From NCBI GenBank assembly GCA_902546975.1, contig CACCLU010000003.1, forward strand, positions 124,001 to 188,000: 64,000 nt of DNA, given 5' to 3'. Below the pieces are notes generated by a model that worked only from the letters and a program-made list of their open reading frames with translations, had not been told where the DNA came from and did not search any database. A program made the position numbers and the translations under genes. Positions 44,096 through 53,403 of this stretch are shown here, one piece after another; position 1 is the first letter of the stretch, and every line of letters starts with the position of its first letter. This stretch comes from an uncultured Alphaproteobacteria bacterium. Its GTDB lineage: Bacteria > Pseudomonadota > Alphaproteobacteria > HIMB59.

Positions 44096-45545
44096 TGAAA
44101 CAGACTATAAATTACTTTCTAAAACAAAAAATTATTACAATTTTTTTATTTTAACCATTTTATCACTTTTCATTGCTGTTTTTACAAGATTAATATTTTT
44201 AAGCTTTGATAATGGTAATATTTCTAAACCTAATGAAAGGGATATAAATTTTAAAGCTTTACCAACTATCTACGACTTAAATAAAAATATTTTAGCTTAC
44301 TCTGATTATAATTATTCAATAAAAAATATCAAAAACAAAGTTAAGTATTTAAAAAGAAATATCCCACTAAAAGATATTTTAGAACCAATTTATGAAGGTA
44401 ATCCTTATATTAAATTTGAAAAAATTCTCACTAGAAAATACCCACATAGTGCCATCACAAATAATATGATAGGACACACAAATATTGATCATAAAGGTGT
44501 ATCTTTAATTGAGAAATATTTAGATCAAAAAAATAATGATATTGATTTGTCTTTGAATATTCAGATACAAAAGAAAATATATGACTCCTTATTTAAGGAT
44601 ACAATAATTTTAAATCCAGATTATTCTATTAATGTTTTAGTTGATTTAAGTAGAGAAGAAATTGTAAGTAACGTTTTTTTAGATAACAGAAATGTTGAAG
44701 ATAGGTTCGATCAAACCTTATTACCTTTGAAAGATCTCAAATTTGATTTTGGATCTGTTTTCAAAACATTTACAGTTTTTTCTGCATTAAAAAATCAGAA
44801 AATTGACATTAATGAGTATTTTGATGTAGATCAACCAGTATACATTGGTAGTAAAATGATTAATGACTATCCAAGAAACAGCGAAATACCCATGCAAGTA
44901 GGAGATATATTAAAAAAATCATCTAATAGAGGGGCGATTTTAATTAGAAGAAATTTGGATTGTCAAAATGAATTTAAAGCTGATTTGGATTTTATAGGTC
45001 TTTTAAACTCTACTCAAATCGGATTTGGAATGACCTCCGTTGAACCAACTGTAAATAATTTTAGAGGTAGATATTGTGACAATATCCCTTTTGGTTATGG
45101 ATTGTCAGTTTCTCCAATTCAATTAATTAATGCGTATGGAAAAATAATTACAGGTAGAGATAATTTCAATGCTTCATTTGAAAAAAATGAAATACAAAAT
45201 AAGAATAAATATAACAAAATATCAAACACTGTTAATAAACTATTATTTTATGCGAATGAGACTGATAATGAATTATACAAAAACTTCTTAGTAGCAGGTA
45301 AAACTGGAACGGCAGATCAAATTACATTTAATGATGAAAAATTTCAAAATGTTACATATATAAGTTTTTTTCCTTACAATAACCCAAAATATTTAAATTT
45401 AACATTTATGCAAAACCCCAAGGAATCCTATGGAAAATACATGACTGCTGGGAATACAGTAAAACCAACTTTTTATAATCTTTTGAAAGAAATATACATA
45501 TATCTGGACTTATCTATTGTTAATACTAAAAGTACAGATATTTAA
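44079..45545 (+). CDS. ftsI: Peptidoglycan transpeptidase FtsI (PBP3)
   Basis: A 488-aa septal transpeptidase. An N-terminal membrane anchor lies at about residues 22-42, followed by a reduced dimerisation domain and the penicillin-binding domain with the SxxK motif in DFGSVFKTFTVF, the SxN motif in KKSSNRGAIL and the KTG motif in VAGKTGTADQ. It cross-links new peptidoglycan at the division site with FtsW. It is shorter than the E. coli enzyme (588 aa), mainly between the anchor and the catalytic domain. The stop overlaps the murE start by one base. Confidence 0.94.
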   Translation: MFNLSNETDYKLLSKTKNYYNFFILTILSLFIAVFTRLIFLSFDNGNISKPNERDINFKALPTIYDLNKNILAYSDYNYSIKNIKNKVKYLKRNIPLKDILEPIYEGNPYIKFEKILTRKYPHSAITNNMIGHTNIDHKGVSLIEKYLDQKNNDIDLSLNIQIQKKIYDSLFKDTIILNPDYSINVLVDLSREEIVSNVFLDNRNVEDRFDQTLLPLKDLKFDFGSVFKTFTVFSALKNQKIDINEYFDVDQPVYIGSKMINDYPRNSEIPMQVGDILKKSSNRGAILIRRNLDCQNEFKADLDFIGLLNSTQIGFGMTSVEPTVNNFRGRYCDNIPFGYGLSVSPIQLINAYGKIITGRDNFNASFEKNEIQNKNKYNKISNTVNKLLFYANETDNELYKNFLVAGKTGTADQITFNDEKFQNVTYISFFPYNNPKYLNLTFMQNPKESYGKYMTAGNTVKPTFYNLLKEIYIYLDLSIVNTKSTDI

Positions 45546-46924
45546 TGAACTTAACTGACTTAAAAAAAAAGGGTTTTAAAATTGTTACAAATTGGCAAGA
45601 CTGTAACAAAAATACTATTTTTCTATTTGATAGTAAAAATCAAACAAAATTTATTAAGTATATAAATTTAGCCACCAAAAAAAAATGTAATTTCATTATT
45701 TGTAATATTAATTTTAAGGGGAATATTAAAAAAAAATCGATTAATTTTTTTTTCTATAAAAATAACAAGGATTTAGAAAAAATAGTTAAAATATTTTATA
45801 GCTTAAATCGTCTTAAATTAATTTTTGTTACAGGTACAAATGGTAAAACCTCTATTGCTTATGGTGCAAATAAATTATTTAATAAAAACGGACTAAGATC
45901 TTGTTATATAGGTACTTTAGGTTTTTTTATTAATTCAAAAAGAATTAAAAAACTGAGCAATACTACACCTTCATATTTTGAAATTCTTAATTTACTTCAA
46001 TTAGCGAATGATAATTACATAAAATTTGTATTTATAGAAGTTTCCAGTATTGGATACTGTGAAGGAAGAATTGGAAATTTAAATTATAATTATTGTATTT
46101 TAACAAATTTAGAGTCCGATCACCTTGATTACCATAAAAACATAAATGATTATCATTTAGCTAAAATAAATCTTATTAAAGATCATAGATTGAAGAACTC
46201 AATTTTATTTCTACAGGATTATAATTTAAAAAATAAATTTAAAAGCTTTGATAAAAACTTACTTACTCAAGATAACTTTATATCTAAAAATAAAATATCT
46301 ATAATCAATAGAAGTTTTAATCAATACAAAATAATTTTAAAAGACAAATCTTATAAAATAAACTCATATAATGATTTTATGGTCAAAAATATTATTACTA
46401 TATTGATGATTTATAATAAAATTAAAAAAAAATTTCCATTAAAAATTACTAAATCACTATTTCCACCTGGTAGATCTGAAATTATTTATAATAAAAAAAA
46501 TAAAGTAATAATAATTGATTATGCTCATTCAAAAGATGCATACGAAAACCTGTTAAACAAATTCCCTCTATTAAATAAAAGTGTAATAATTATTTATGGT
46601 TGTGGCGGTGATAGAGATAAAACTAAAAGACCGCAAATAGCTAAGGTAATTTCAAAGTATACAAAATTACAGATAATTACTGATGATAATCCAAGATATG
46701 AAGACCCATCAATAATCAGAAAAACTCTTATAAAGTATTCTTCAAACCCAATTGAAATCCCTAGTAGAAGAAAGGCTATAAAATTTGGAATAGATTACAT
46801 AAAAAAAAATGATGGTATTTTAATTATTGCTGGAAAAGGTCATGAAGATATACAAACATACAAAGATAAATCCTACTTATTTAATGATAAAGTAATTTCA
46901 TCAAATTATGCTAAAAACTTATAA
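45545..46924 (+). CDS. murE: UDP-N-acetylmuramoyl-tripeptide synthetase MurE
   Basis: A 459-aa Mur ligase that adds the third stem residue. ATP site FVTGTNGKTSIAYGANKLF is near residues 97-115; SNTTPSYFEILNLL and NLESDHLDYHKNINDYHLAK are typical. The DDNPRYEDPSIIRK motif marks the meso-diaminopimelate type rather than lysine, fitting a Gram-negative wall and the lysC pathway. The N-terminal domain is shorter than usual. It overlaps murF by 17 bp. Confidence 0.94.
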   Translation: MNLTDLKKKGFKIVTNWQDCNKNTIFLFDSKNQTKFIKYINLATKKKCNFIICNINFKGNIKKKSINFFFYKNNKDLEKIVKIFYSLNRLKLIFVTGTNGKTSIAYGANKLFNKNGLRSCYIGTLGFFINSKRIKKLSNTTPSYFEILNLLQLANDNYIKFVFIEVSSIGYCEGRIGNLNYNYCILTNLESDHLDYHKNINDYHLAKINLIKDHRLKNSILFLQDYNLKNKFKSFDKNLLTQDNFISKNKISIINRSFNQYKIILKDKSYKINSYNDFMVKNIITILMIYNKIKKKFPLKITKSLFPPGRSEIIYNKKNKVIIIDYAHSKDAYENLLNKFPLLNKSVIIIYGCGGDRDKTKRPQIAKVISKYTKLQIITDDNPRYEDPSIIRKTLIKYSSNPIEIPSRRKAIKFGIDYIKKNDGILIIAGKGHEDIQTYKDKSYLFNDKVISSNYAKNL

Positions 46925-48206
46925 AATTATTGAGGATTTAAAGTCGAAATATAAATCTGACATTGTTTTTGACACAAGATTAATAAAAAAAAATGATATT
47001 TTCATTGGTTTAAAAACAAAAAATAATGATGGTAGCTTGTATTTTAATGAAGCAATAAAAAAGAAAGCAGCGTTGGTAATTGTAAATATTAACAATACTC
47101 ACCCAAAATTATTACATGTTAAAGATACCCATCTATTTATAAAAAAGTTTTGCAAATTTATATTAGACTCCTATAAAGGTAAAATTATTGCTGTAACTGG
47201 ATCTGTAGGCAAAACAACATTTAAAGAGAATATTTTTCACATTCTAAAAAATAATAATATTAGCACATATAGATCTTATAAAAATTTTAACAATATCCAG
47301 GGTTTGCAGTTTTCTATAATGAATATGAATTTAAAAAGTAAATATTCTATATTCGAATTAGGAATTAATAACCCTAAAGAGATGCTTAAATTAGTAAATA
47401 CTTTACAACCACACTATTGCTTAGTGACAGGTGTTGAAAATTCTCATATTGGTAATTTTAAAAATTTTAGGCATCTTGTAGATAACAAACTAAAAATATT
47501 CAAATCTAAAAGACTTATTAGTGGATTAGTCAATTATAATTATGAACCTCATTATATAAATAAAAAACTTAACCAAAAAGTAGATGTTATAAATTCTGAA
47601 AATCTGAAAAAATTTATTATCTCAAACAAAAAAATATACAAAGTAAATTTTATTTACAATAATAGAAAATACTCTATAGAGTCCTCTAGAGGGGAATTTT
47701 ATATAAACATAGCTATCATATCTTTTCTATTTATTAAAAAATTTATAAAGACAATAAAATTTAAAAATTTTTTTTACCATGAGTCAATTATTGAGTCTAG
47801 GGGTAAAGAAGTTCTGACTTATATAGGAAGTAAAAAAATTAAATTTTATGATCATAGTTATAATGCAAGTCCATATTCACTAAATAAACAAATTTTATTC
47901 TTTAGTAAGAGAAATATTAAACAAAAAGCGTATATTTTAGGATCTATGAAGGAACTAGGAGATCAATCAGAATTTTTTCATATGCAAATTATTGAATTAG
48001 CAATTAAATTAAATTTAAGAAAAATAATTTTTATAGGAGACGAATTCTATAAGTTTAAAAAAAAATTTGATAAATTCATTTTTTATAAAAACTATATGCC
48101 AGCTATCAATTATTTGAATACAGAAATTAATAATATAAAAAATATATTCGTAATGGGTTCAAGATTAAATAAACTAGATAAGATAATAAAACAATATGTT
48201 AGGTGA
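46908..48206 (+). CDS. murF: UDP-N-acetylmuramoyl-tripeptide-D-alanyl-D-alanine ligase MurF
   Basis: A 432-aa Mur ligase that adds D-Ala-D-Ala. The ATP loop is IIAVTGSVGKTTFKENI, followed by the YRSYKNFNNIQGLQFSIMNM segment and FELGINNPKEMLKL, with KFYDHSYNASPYSLNKQI in the C-terminal part. It is more diverged than its neighbours but the order murE-murF-mraY leaves no real alternative. Starts inside murE and overlaps mraY by 11 bp. Confidence 0.92.
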   Translation: MLKTYKIIEDLKSKYKSDIVFDTRLIKKNDIFIGLKTKNNDGSLYFNEAIKKKAALVIVNINNTHPKLLHVKDTHLFIKKFCKFILDSYKGKIIAVTGSVGKTTFKENIFHILKNNNISTYRSYKNFNNIQGLQFSIMNMNLKSKYSIFELGINNPKEMLKLVNTLQPHYCLVTGVENSHIGNFKNFRHLVDNKLKIFKSKRLISGLVNYNYEPHYINKKLNQKVDVINSENLKKFIISNKKIYKVNFIYNNRKYSIESSRGEFYINIAIISFLFIKKFIKTIKFKNFFYHESIIESRGKEVLTYIGSKKIKFYDHSYNASPYSLNKQILFFSKRNIKQKAYILGSMKELGDQSEFFHMQIIELAIKLNLRKIIFIGDEFYKFKKKFDKFIFYKNYMPAINYLNTEINNIKNIFVMGSRLNKLDKIIKQYVR

Positions 48207-49272
48207 TTTATTATTTTCTCTAAGAGATATAGAATTTTTATTTAATTTATTTGGTTATATTTCTTTTAGGTCGGGCTTATCCTTGGTCACCTCATTTTTA
48301 ATAGTCTTAATACTTATGCCTCATTGGGTTAGAATTCAAAAAAGTGCTTTTCCTAGTGGACAACCTATAAGGAATGATGGTCCGGATACACATTACCATA
48401 AAAAAGGTACTCCAACGTTAGGTGGGGTGCTCATTCTTTTTTCAATAATTTTAAGTTCAATTTTGTGGACTTCCAATTTCTCAAGTTTTAACTATATATT
48501 GATATTGACATTAATTTTATTTGGATTGATAGGTTTTTTTGATGACTTTCAAAAAGTTAAATTAGGTAAGGGAATAACTTCTAAAATTAAATTTTTATGT
48601 CAACTGTCAGCTACATTAATTATCTATTTTGCTATTAAATATAATGGATTTGATTTAAACCAATTTAGCATTCCTTTTTTAAAAAATGTTTCAGTTGAAC
48701 TTGGCTATTTTTACTTTGTTCTAATTCTATTTATTGTAATTGGTTCAACAAATGCAACAAACTTGACTGATGGATTAGATGGATTAGTGACAATGCCTTT
48801 GATATTTGTATTTCTTACATTTGCTGTATTTGCATATGTTTTGGGTAACATGAATTTTTCTGATTATCTTTTAGTTAATTATATAAACGGATCAGGAGAA
48901 ATAGTAATTTTTTGTACCTCAGCAATTGGAGCGTTACTGGGTTTCTTATGGTTTAACTCAAGTCCCGCAACTATATTTATGGGAGATACAGGATCACAAT
49001 CTTTAGGCGCTTCATTAGCCGTAACGTCCATCCTTCTAAAACAAGAAATAGTATTAGCTGTTGCTGGGGGTCTATTTGTAATTGAAACTTTATCTGTCAT
49101 GATACAAGTTACATATTTTAGATTATCTAAAGGAAAAAGAGTATTTTTGATGGCCCCACTTCATCATCATTATGAAAAAAAAGGACTATCAGAACAAAAA
49201 ATAGTAATTAGATTTTGGATATTAAGTTTCCTATTTTGTTTGTTAGCTTTATCACTTTTAAAAATTAGATAA
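48196..49272 (+). CDS. mraY: Phospho-N-acetylmuramoyl-pentapeptide transferase MraY
   Basis: A 358-aa inner-membrane enzyme forming lipid I from undecaprenyl phosphate. It has about ten membrane segments. Signature segments: GPDTHYHKKGTPTLGGVLIL, LFGLIGFFDDFQKV (catalytic Asp pair), NATNLTDGLDGLVTMPL, FMGDTGSQSLGASLA and MAPLHHHYEKKGLSE. All catalytic residues are intact. The stop TAA is followed at once by the TTG that starts murD. Confidence 0.97.
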   Translation: MLGDLLFSLRDIEFLFNLFGYISFRSGLSLVTSFLIVLILMPHWVRIQKSAFPSGQPIRNDGPDTHYHKKGTPTLGGVLILFSIILSSILWTSNFSSFNYILILTLILFGLIGFFDDFQKVKLGKGITSKIKFLCQLSATLIIYFAIKYNGFDLNQFSIPFLKNVSVELGYFYFVLILFIVIGSTNATNLTDGLDGLVTMPLIFVFLTFAVFAYVLGNMNFSDYLLVNYINGSGEIVIFCTSAIGALLGFLWFNSSPATIFMGDTGSQSLGASLAVTSILLKQEIVLAVAGGLFVIETLSVMIQVTYFRLSKGKRVFLMAPLHHHYEKKGLSEQKIVIRFWILSFLFCLLALSLLKIR

Positions 49273-50517
49273 TTGATAAAATTAAATAAAAAATTTTTAA
49301 TTTATGGATATGGTGTAAGCGGGAAATCAGTAGAAAAATATCTTATAAATAATAATTGTAATTTTAATATATATGATGATTTTAAAAAAATTATGAATAA
49401 AAGAGTAATTAGCAAAAAGTATTTAGAAAATAAAATTAATCAATATAGTTATTTCGTAGTATCTCCATCAATCAAGATTGAAAAAAATCATTTTTTATAC
49501 AAACATAAAAATAAAATTTTAATCGATTTAGATTTTTTAAGTTTAGAAATATCCTCGCAAAAAATATTGGGCGTAACAGGAACAGAGGGTAAATCTTCAA
49601 CTTGTAGTTATATTAATCAAATACTTTCAAAAAAATATAAAACTAAAATTATTGGCAATTTTGGAAATACTATTTTGGACAAAACAAATTTAAACAAATA
49701 TTTATCAAAAATAGATATTTTAATTATTGAATTAAGTTCATATCAATTAGATAAATTGAAATTTTTAAAATTACATTATGCTTTGATTACAAATATATTT
49801 AGTGATCATTTAGATTACCATACAAATATTAAAAATTACATTAGCTCTAAATTTCGAATACAAGATTTTTTATATAAAAATTCACCTCTATTTTTATCAA
49901 ATTACTTATTTCTAAAACATCGAAGTCATGTAAAAATCAATAAAAATAGATTAATTTTGAATGATGAAAAATTAATTCCTAAAAAAGAACTCCCCAACCA
50001 TATTAGAGAATTAAATTTATACTCAATTAAAAATTTGATTTATTTTATCGATTCACGAATAAAAATAAAAAATATTAATGTTTATGATGATTTAAGTCAT
50101 AGAATTCAGCTAATTTATAATAAAAATTCTCTAAAAATTTATAATGATAGCAAGTGCACTAACTTAAATAACGCTGTTTATAAAAATAATTTAATAAATA
50201 GTTCAAAAAAAATTTTAATCCTTGGGGGCATACTTAAGAAACAAGATAAAAATTTAAAATTTAATATTAAAAATACATTAGTGCTAACATTTGGTAATCA
50301 AAGAGATTTATTTATTAATCAATTAAATCTTATTGACTCTAATTATTTTAAATTTAATAGACTTATTGAATTAATAAAATTTCTTAAATTAATAGTTAAA
50401 TTACGTAAATTTGAATATATACTTTTTTCTCCTGGTGGTGAGTCTTTTGACTCTTTTAAAAATTATATAGATCGTGGAAATTATTTTAATCGACTTATAA
50501 AAAAAGCCATATCTTGA
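49273..50517 (+). CDS. murD: UDP-N-acetylmuramoylalanine-D-glutamate ligase MurD
   Basis: A 414-aa Mur ligase starting at a TTG directly after mraY. The N-terminal Rossmann part starts LIYGYGVSGKSVEKYL; the ATP loop is LGVTGTEGKSSTCSYI, where the usual Asn of TNGK is Glu; NIFSDHLDYHTNIKNYI and the IYNDSKCTNLNNAVY segment (for typical NDSKATN) follow. The end IKFLKL...FSPGGESFDSFKNYIDRG is typical (SPGxxSFDxF). Somewhat shorter than usual. It overlaps ftsW (TTGA). Confidence 0.93.
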   Translation: MIKLNKKFLIYGYGVSGKSVEKYLINNNCNFNIYDDFKKIMNKRVISKKYLENKINQYSYFVVSPSIKIEKNHFLYKHKNKILIDLDFLSLEISSQKILGVTGTEGKSSTCSYINQILSKKYKTKIIGNFGNTILDKTNLNKYLSKIDILIIELSSYQLDKLKFLKLHYALITNIFSDHLDYHTNIKNYISSKFRIQDFLYKNSPLFLSNYLFLKHRSHVKINKNRLILNDEKLIPKKELPNHIRELNLYSIKNLIYFIDSRIKIKNINVYDDLSHRIQLIYNKNSLKIYNDSKCTNLNNAVYKNNLINSSKKILILGGILKKQDKNLKFNIKNTLVLTFGNQRDLFINQLNLIDSNYFKFNRLIELIKFLKLIVKLRKFEYILFSPGGESFDSFKNYIDRGNYFNRLIKKAIS

Positions 50518-51614
50518 AAAATATACTTTTTAGAGATGACAAAAGTTTATTAGGATCTAATTGGTATATATTATCAAAAAAACTTTTTATAATTCCATTT
50601 ATTTTATCATTCATTGGCATCCTTGCTATTTATTCTTTAATAGGTACTGAATATTCTATTTTATTAATACTAAAACATATTATTTTTTTATCTGTATCTC
50701 TGAGTGTTTTAATTTTTATATCTTTATTGCCTAAAAATAATTTAAGAAAATTTCTAAATATCTTGAGTATTTTTTTTATTTTACTTTTATTAATTGTGCC
50801 AATTTTTGGATATGAAATTAAAGGTGCAACGAGATGGTTAAGTTTTAATTTTATTTCTATTCAGCCTTCTGAATTACTAAAAGGACCTCTTATTTGTATG
50901 TTTTCTTGGTTTTGTTATTTATATACTAAAACAAAAAATAATTTTTATTTATTATTAAGTTTTGCAATATTAAGTACAGTTATAATACTTCTACTTCTCC
51001 AACCAGATATAGGAACATTATTGGTTTATATTTCAATTTTTTCTTTAATTTTAATTTTATATTTTAGAAATTTAAAACTTCTAATTTTATTAGCCTTTAT
51101 AGGATTATTTTTTCTGTTAATTGCCTATTTTTCATTTGATCATGTTGCATACAGAATTGATAATTTCCTAAATGGTGACAATTCTCAAGTTTCGAAAAGT
51201 TTATCAGCAATTAAAACTGGTGGGTTATTTGGTGTAGGTTTGGGTGAAGGTCAACTTAAATACTCAATACCTGAGTCTCATAATGACTTTATATTTGCTA
51301 TTTTAATTGAGGAATTTGGTGTCTTATTTGGTCTATTTGTTGCCTTTTTGTATCCAGTATTTTTCATAATGGTAAGAAGATCTATTTTGAGTCCATCAAA
51401 TTTATTTATTACTAATACGATTTTCAGTTTATGCTTTTTGATGTGTTTGCAAGCATTTGTGAATATAGGTTCTTCTATTAAACTTATACCACCTACTGGA
51501 ATGACATTGCCATTTATTAGCTACGGAGGATCATCAATGCTTTCTTATGCTATAATATTTGGTACAGTCATCAACTTTAGTAAGAATGAAGAGAGTACTG
51601 CAAATAATTCATAG
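50514..51614 (+). CDS. ftsW: Peptidoglycan glycosyltransferase FtsW
   Basis: A 366-aa SEDS-family membrane protein, starting at TTG in the TTGA overlap with murD. About ten membrane segments; motifs GATRWLSFNFISIQPSELLK, VLLQPDIGTLLVY-like LLLLQPDIGTLLVYIS, GVGLGEGQLKYSIPESHNDF and the terminal PFISYGGSSMLSY fix the family. It polymerises glycan strands with FtsI. In most relatives murG follows; here a glutamine amidotransferase overlaps the ftsW end by 29 bp instead. Confidence 0.95.
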   Translation: MKNILFRDDKSLLGSNWYILSKKLFIIPFILSFIGILAIYSLIGTEYSILLILKHIIFLSVSLSVLIFISLLPKNNLRKFLNILSIFFILLLLIVPIFGYEIKGATRWLSFNFISIQPSELLKGPLICMFSWFCYLYTKTKNNFYLLLSFAILSTVIILLLLQPDIGTLLVYISIFSLILILYFRNLKLLILLAFIGLFFLLIAYFSFDHVAYRIDNFLNGDNSQVSKSLSAIKTGGLFGVGLGEGQLKYSIPESHNDFIFAILIEEFGVLFGLFVAFLYPVFFIMVRRSILSPSNLFITNTIFSLCFLMCLQAFVNIGSSIKLIPPTGMTLPFISYGGSSMLSYAIIFGTVINFSKNEESTANNS

Positions 51615-52257
51615 TGAAGTTGCTGACGTAAGCGTAGTATCAAAATTTTTTCAAAAAAAACATAAAACCTCTACAATCTTTTATAAAAATTTACATTTTT
51701 TAAAAAAAAAAGATATCGATCAATTTGATTTATTTATTTTTCACGGTGGTAAACAGAGTGCAAATAGTAAATCAAAGGCTATTTCTTATGAATATAAATT
51801 TCTGAATTATATAATAAAAAAAAATAAAAAGATTGTTGGTATTTGTTTAGGTGCTCAATTAATTGCAAAAATTTTTGGTTCAAAAATATCTAAATCAAAA
51901 ACTAAATTATTTGAGTGTGGTTATAAGAAAAATTTGAAAAAAAATAATAAAGTTTTTAAAAATAATTTATCTTTTTTACAATTTCACACAGAGGGTATTT
52001 CCTATAATAAAAATATGGAATTATTATCTAAGGGTATTTTGTATGAAGTAGACTCATTTAAAATAAACAGAAAAGATATATATGGTTTTCAATTCCACCC
52101 AGAGGTAACGTCTAATACTATTAAAAGATGGCACGATATAGTTAAAATAAAATATCCATACATAGATAATTTAAATAAAATAATGAAAGACTTTAAAAAA
52201 TACCAGTTTAAAAATTATGATTGGTTTCAAAGTTTTTTATTAAAGCTTTTAAAATGA
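51586..52257 (+). CDS. Class I glutamine amidotransferase-like protein
   Basis: The track start (51559) lies deep in ftsW; the ATG at 51586 (MKRVLQIIHSEVADV) fits the family better and gives 223 aa. The triad is visible: Cys in KKIVGICLGAQLIAK, His and Glu in GFQFHPEVT. It resembles stand-alone GMP synthase-like amidotransferases that act on unknown acceptors. No synthetase partner is adjacent. It sits between ftsW (29-bp overlap) and the HDAC-family gene (4-bp overlap), so it is transcribed with the cell-wall cluster. Confidence 0.82.
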   Translation: MKRVLQIIHSEVADVSVVSKFFQKKHKTSTIFYKNLHFLKKKDIDQFDLFIFHGGKQSANSKSKAISYEYKFLNYIIKKNKKIVGICLGAQLIAKIFGSKISKSKTKLFECGYKKNLKKNNKVFKNNLSFLQFHTEGISYNKNMELLSKGILYEVDSFKINRKDIYGFQFHPEVTSNTIKRWHDIVKIKYPYIDNLNKIMKDFKKYQFKNYDWFQSFLLKLLK

Positions 52258-53174
52258 TAAACATTATATTTTCAGAAGAATACAAAAATCATGATACAGG
52301 AAATCATCCTGAGTCAATCAAAAGGATAGATGTTGTAAATAATTTAATAAAAGAAGAGTATTCAAAACATAATTTTATTGAACCGACTATTGCTGAAAAA
52401 CAAATTATATCTTTGGTACATGATATTAATTATGTGAATTATATCTTTGATTCTATTCCTACTTCCGGTTTTACTCATCTTGATCCTGATACAATTGCTT
52501 GTCCAAATAGTTTAAATAGTTATCTTCTAGCTGTTGGTGGTGGTGTTGATGCAGTTAACTATATTATAAATAATAAAAATAACGGCGTTTTTTTTTGTGC
52601 ACATAGACCGCCAGGTCATCATGCTGAGAGCAATAAAGCTATGGGCTTTGGGGTATTTAACAACGTCGCCATTTCAGCTCAATATGCATTAAATACTGGA
52701 AAATTTAAAAAAATATTAATTGTAGATTTTGATGTGCATCATGGAAATGGTACTCAACATATTTTTGAAAATAACCCTAATATTTACTACGCATCAAGTC
52801 ATCAATACCCTTATTATCCAGGGACTGGATCACTTGACGAAGTTGGTGTTGGGAATATATTTAATTGTCCATTGCCTAGTGATTGTGATACTAGCACTTT
52901 TAGATCCTTATTTAGAAAAAATATAGTTGATAAAATTGATACAAAATTTGATTTGATATATTTCTCTGCTGGTTTTGATGCACATAAACTAGATCCTCTA
53001 GCATCTATAAATTTAGAGGATGATGACTTTTACTGGGTGACAAAAATTATATTGGAAAAATTTGCAAATAATGTTCCAATAATATCTGTCTTAGAGGGCG
53101 GATACGATATGATAGGTTTGCATAATGGTTTAAATAACCATCTTAAAAGATTAGTTGAGTACTCAAATGAATAA
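52254..53174 (+). CDS. Histone deacetylase-family (AcuC/AphA-like) hydrolase
   Basis: The track start (52221) is inside the previous gene; the ATG at 52254 (MINIIFSEEYKNHDTG) is right and gives 306 aa. It is a zinc deacetylase-type hydrolase: HRPPGHHAESNKAMGFG with the tandem His, DFDVHHGNGTQHIF with zinc ligands Asp and His, SAGFDAHKLDPLA with the third Asp, and LEGGYDM with the catalytic Tyr. Bacterial members act on acetylpolyamines or acetylated proteins; the substrate here is unknown. HDAC-xseB-dxs is a common alphaproteobacterial order. Confidence 0.9.
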   Translation: MINIIFSEEYKNHDTGNHPESIKRIDVVNNLIKEEYSKHNFIEPTIAEKQIISLVHDINYVNYIFDSIPTSGFTHLDPDTIACPNSLNSYLLAVGGGVDAVNYIINNKNNGVFFCAHRPPGHHAESNKAMGFGVFNNVAISAQYALNTGKFKKILIVDFDVHHGNGTQHIFENNPNIYYASSHQYPYYPGTGSLDEVGVGNIFNCPLPSDCDTSTFRSLFRKNIVDKIDTKFDLIYFSAGFDAHKLDPLASINLEDDDFYWVTKIILEKFANNVPIISVLEGGYDMIGLHNGLNNHLKRLVEYSNE

Positions 53175-53391
53175 AAAAAAAGAAAATAACTTTGAAAGTG
53201 CACTAAAAAGATTGGAGGAAATATCTGATTTATTAGAGAATGAAGATACTCCCCTTGAGGATAGTATAAAGCTATTTGAAGAGGGAATAGAGCTAAAAGA
53301 ATTTTGCGAAGACAAACTAAAATCTGCAAAACTTAAAATAGATAAAATTGTGAAGAGAAATAAATCTTTAACTTCAACCGAATTCAAATAA
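53167..53391 (+). CDS. xseB: Exodeoxyribonuclease VII small subunit
   Basis: A 74-aa helical protein. The ATG at 53167 (MNKKKENNFESALKRLEEI) is preferred over the upstream TTG used in the track. The family core SALKRLEEISDLLENEDTPLEDSIKLFEEG is clear. It activates the large subunit XseA, which is not encoded in this window. It overlaps the HDAC gene end by 8 bp and precedes dxs by 12 bp. Confidence 0.93.
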   Translation: MNKKKENNFESALKRLEEISDLLENEDTPLEDSIKLFEEGIELKEFCEDKLKSAKLKIDKIVKRNKSLTSTEFK

Positions 53392-53403
53392 CTTAAAATT
53401 CAA

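Noticed and set aside
53163-53387. Minus-strand 74-aa ORF opposite xseB, and the 99-aa ORF at 53030-53329
   Set aside because: Both are antisense to well-supported genes and show repetitive Ser/Phe translations typical of reversed AT-rich coding DNA.
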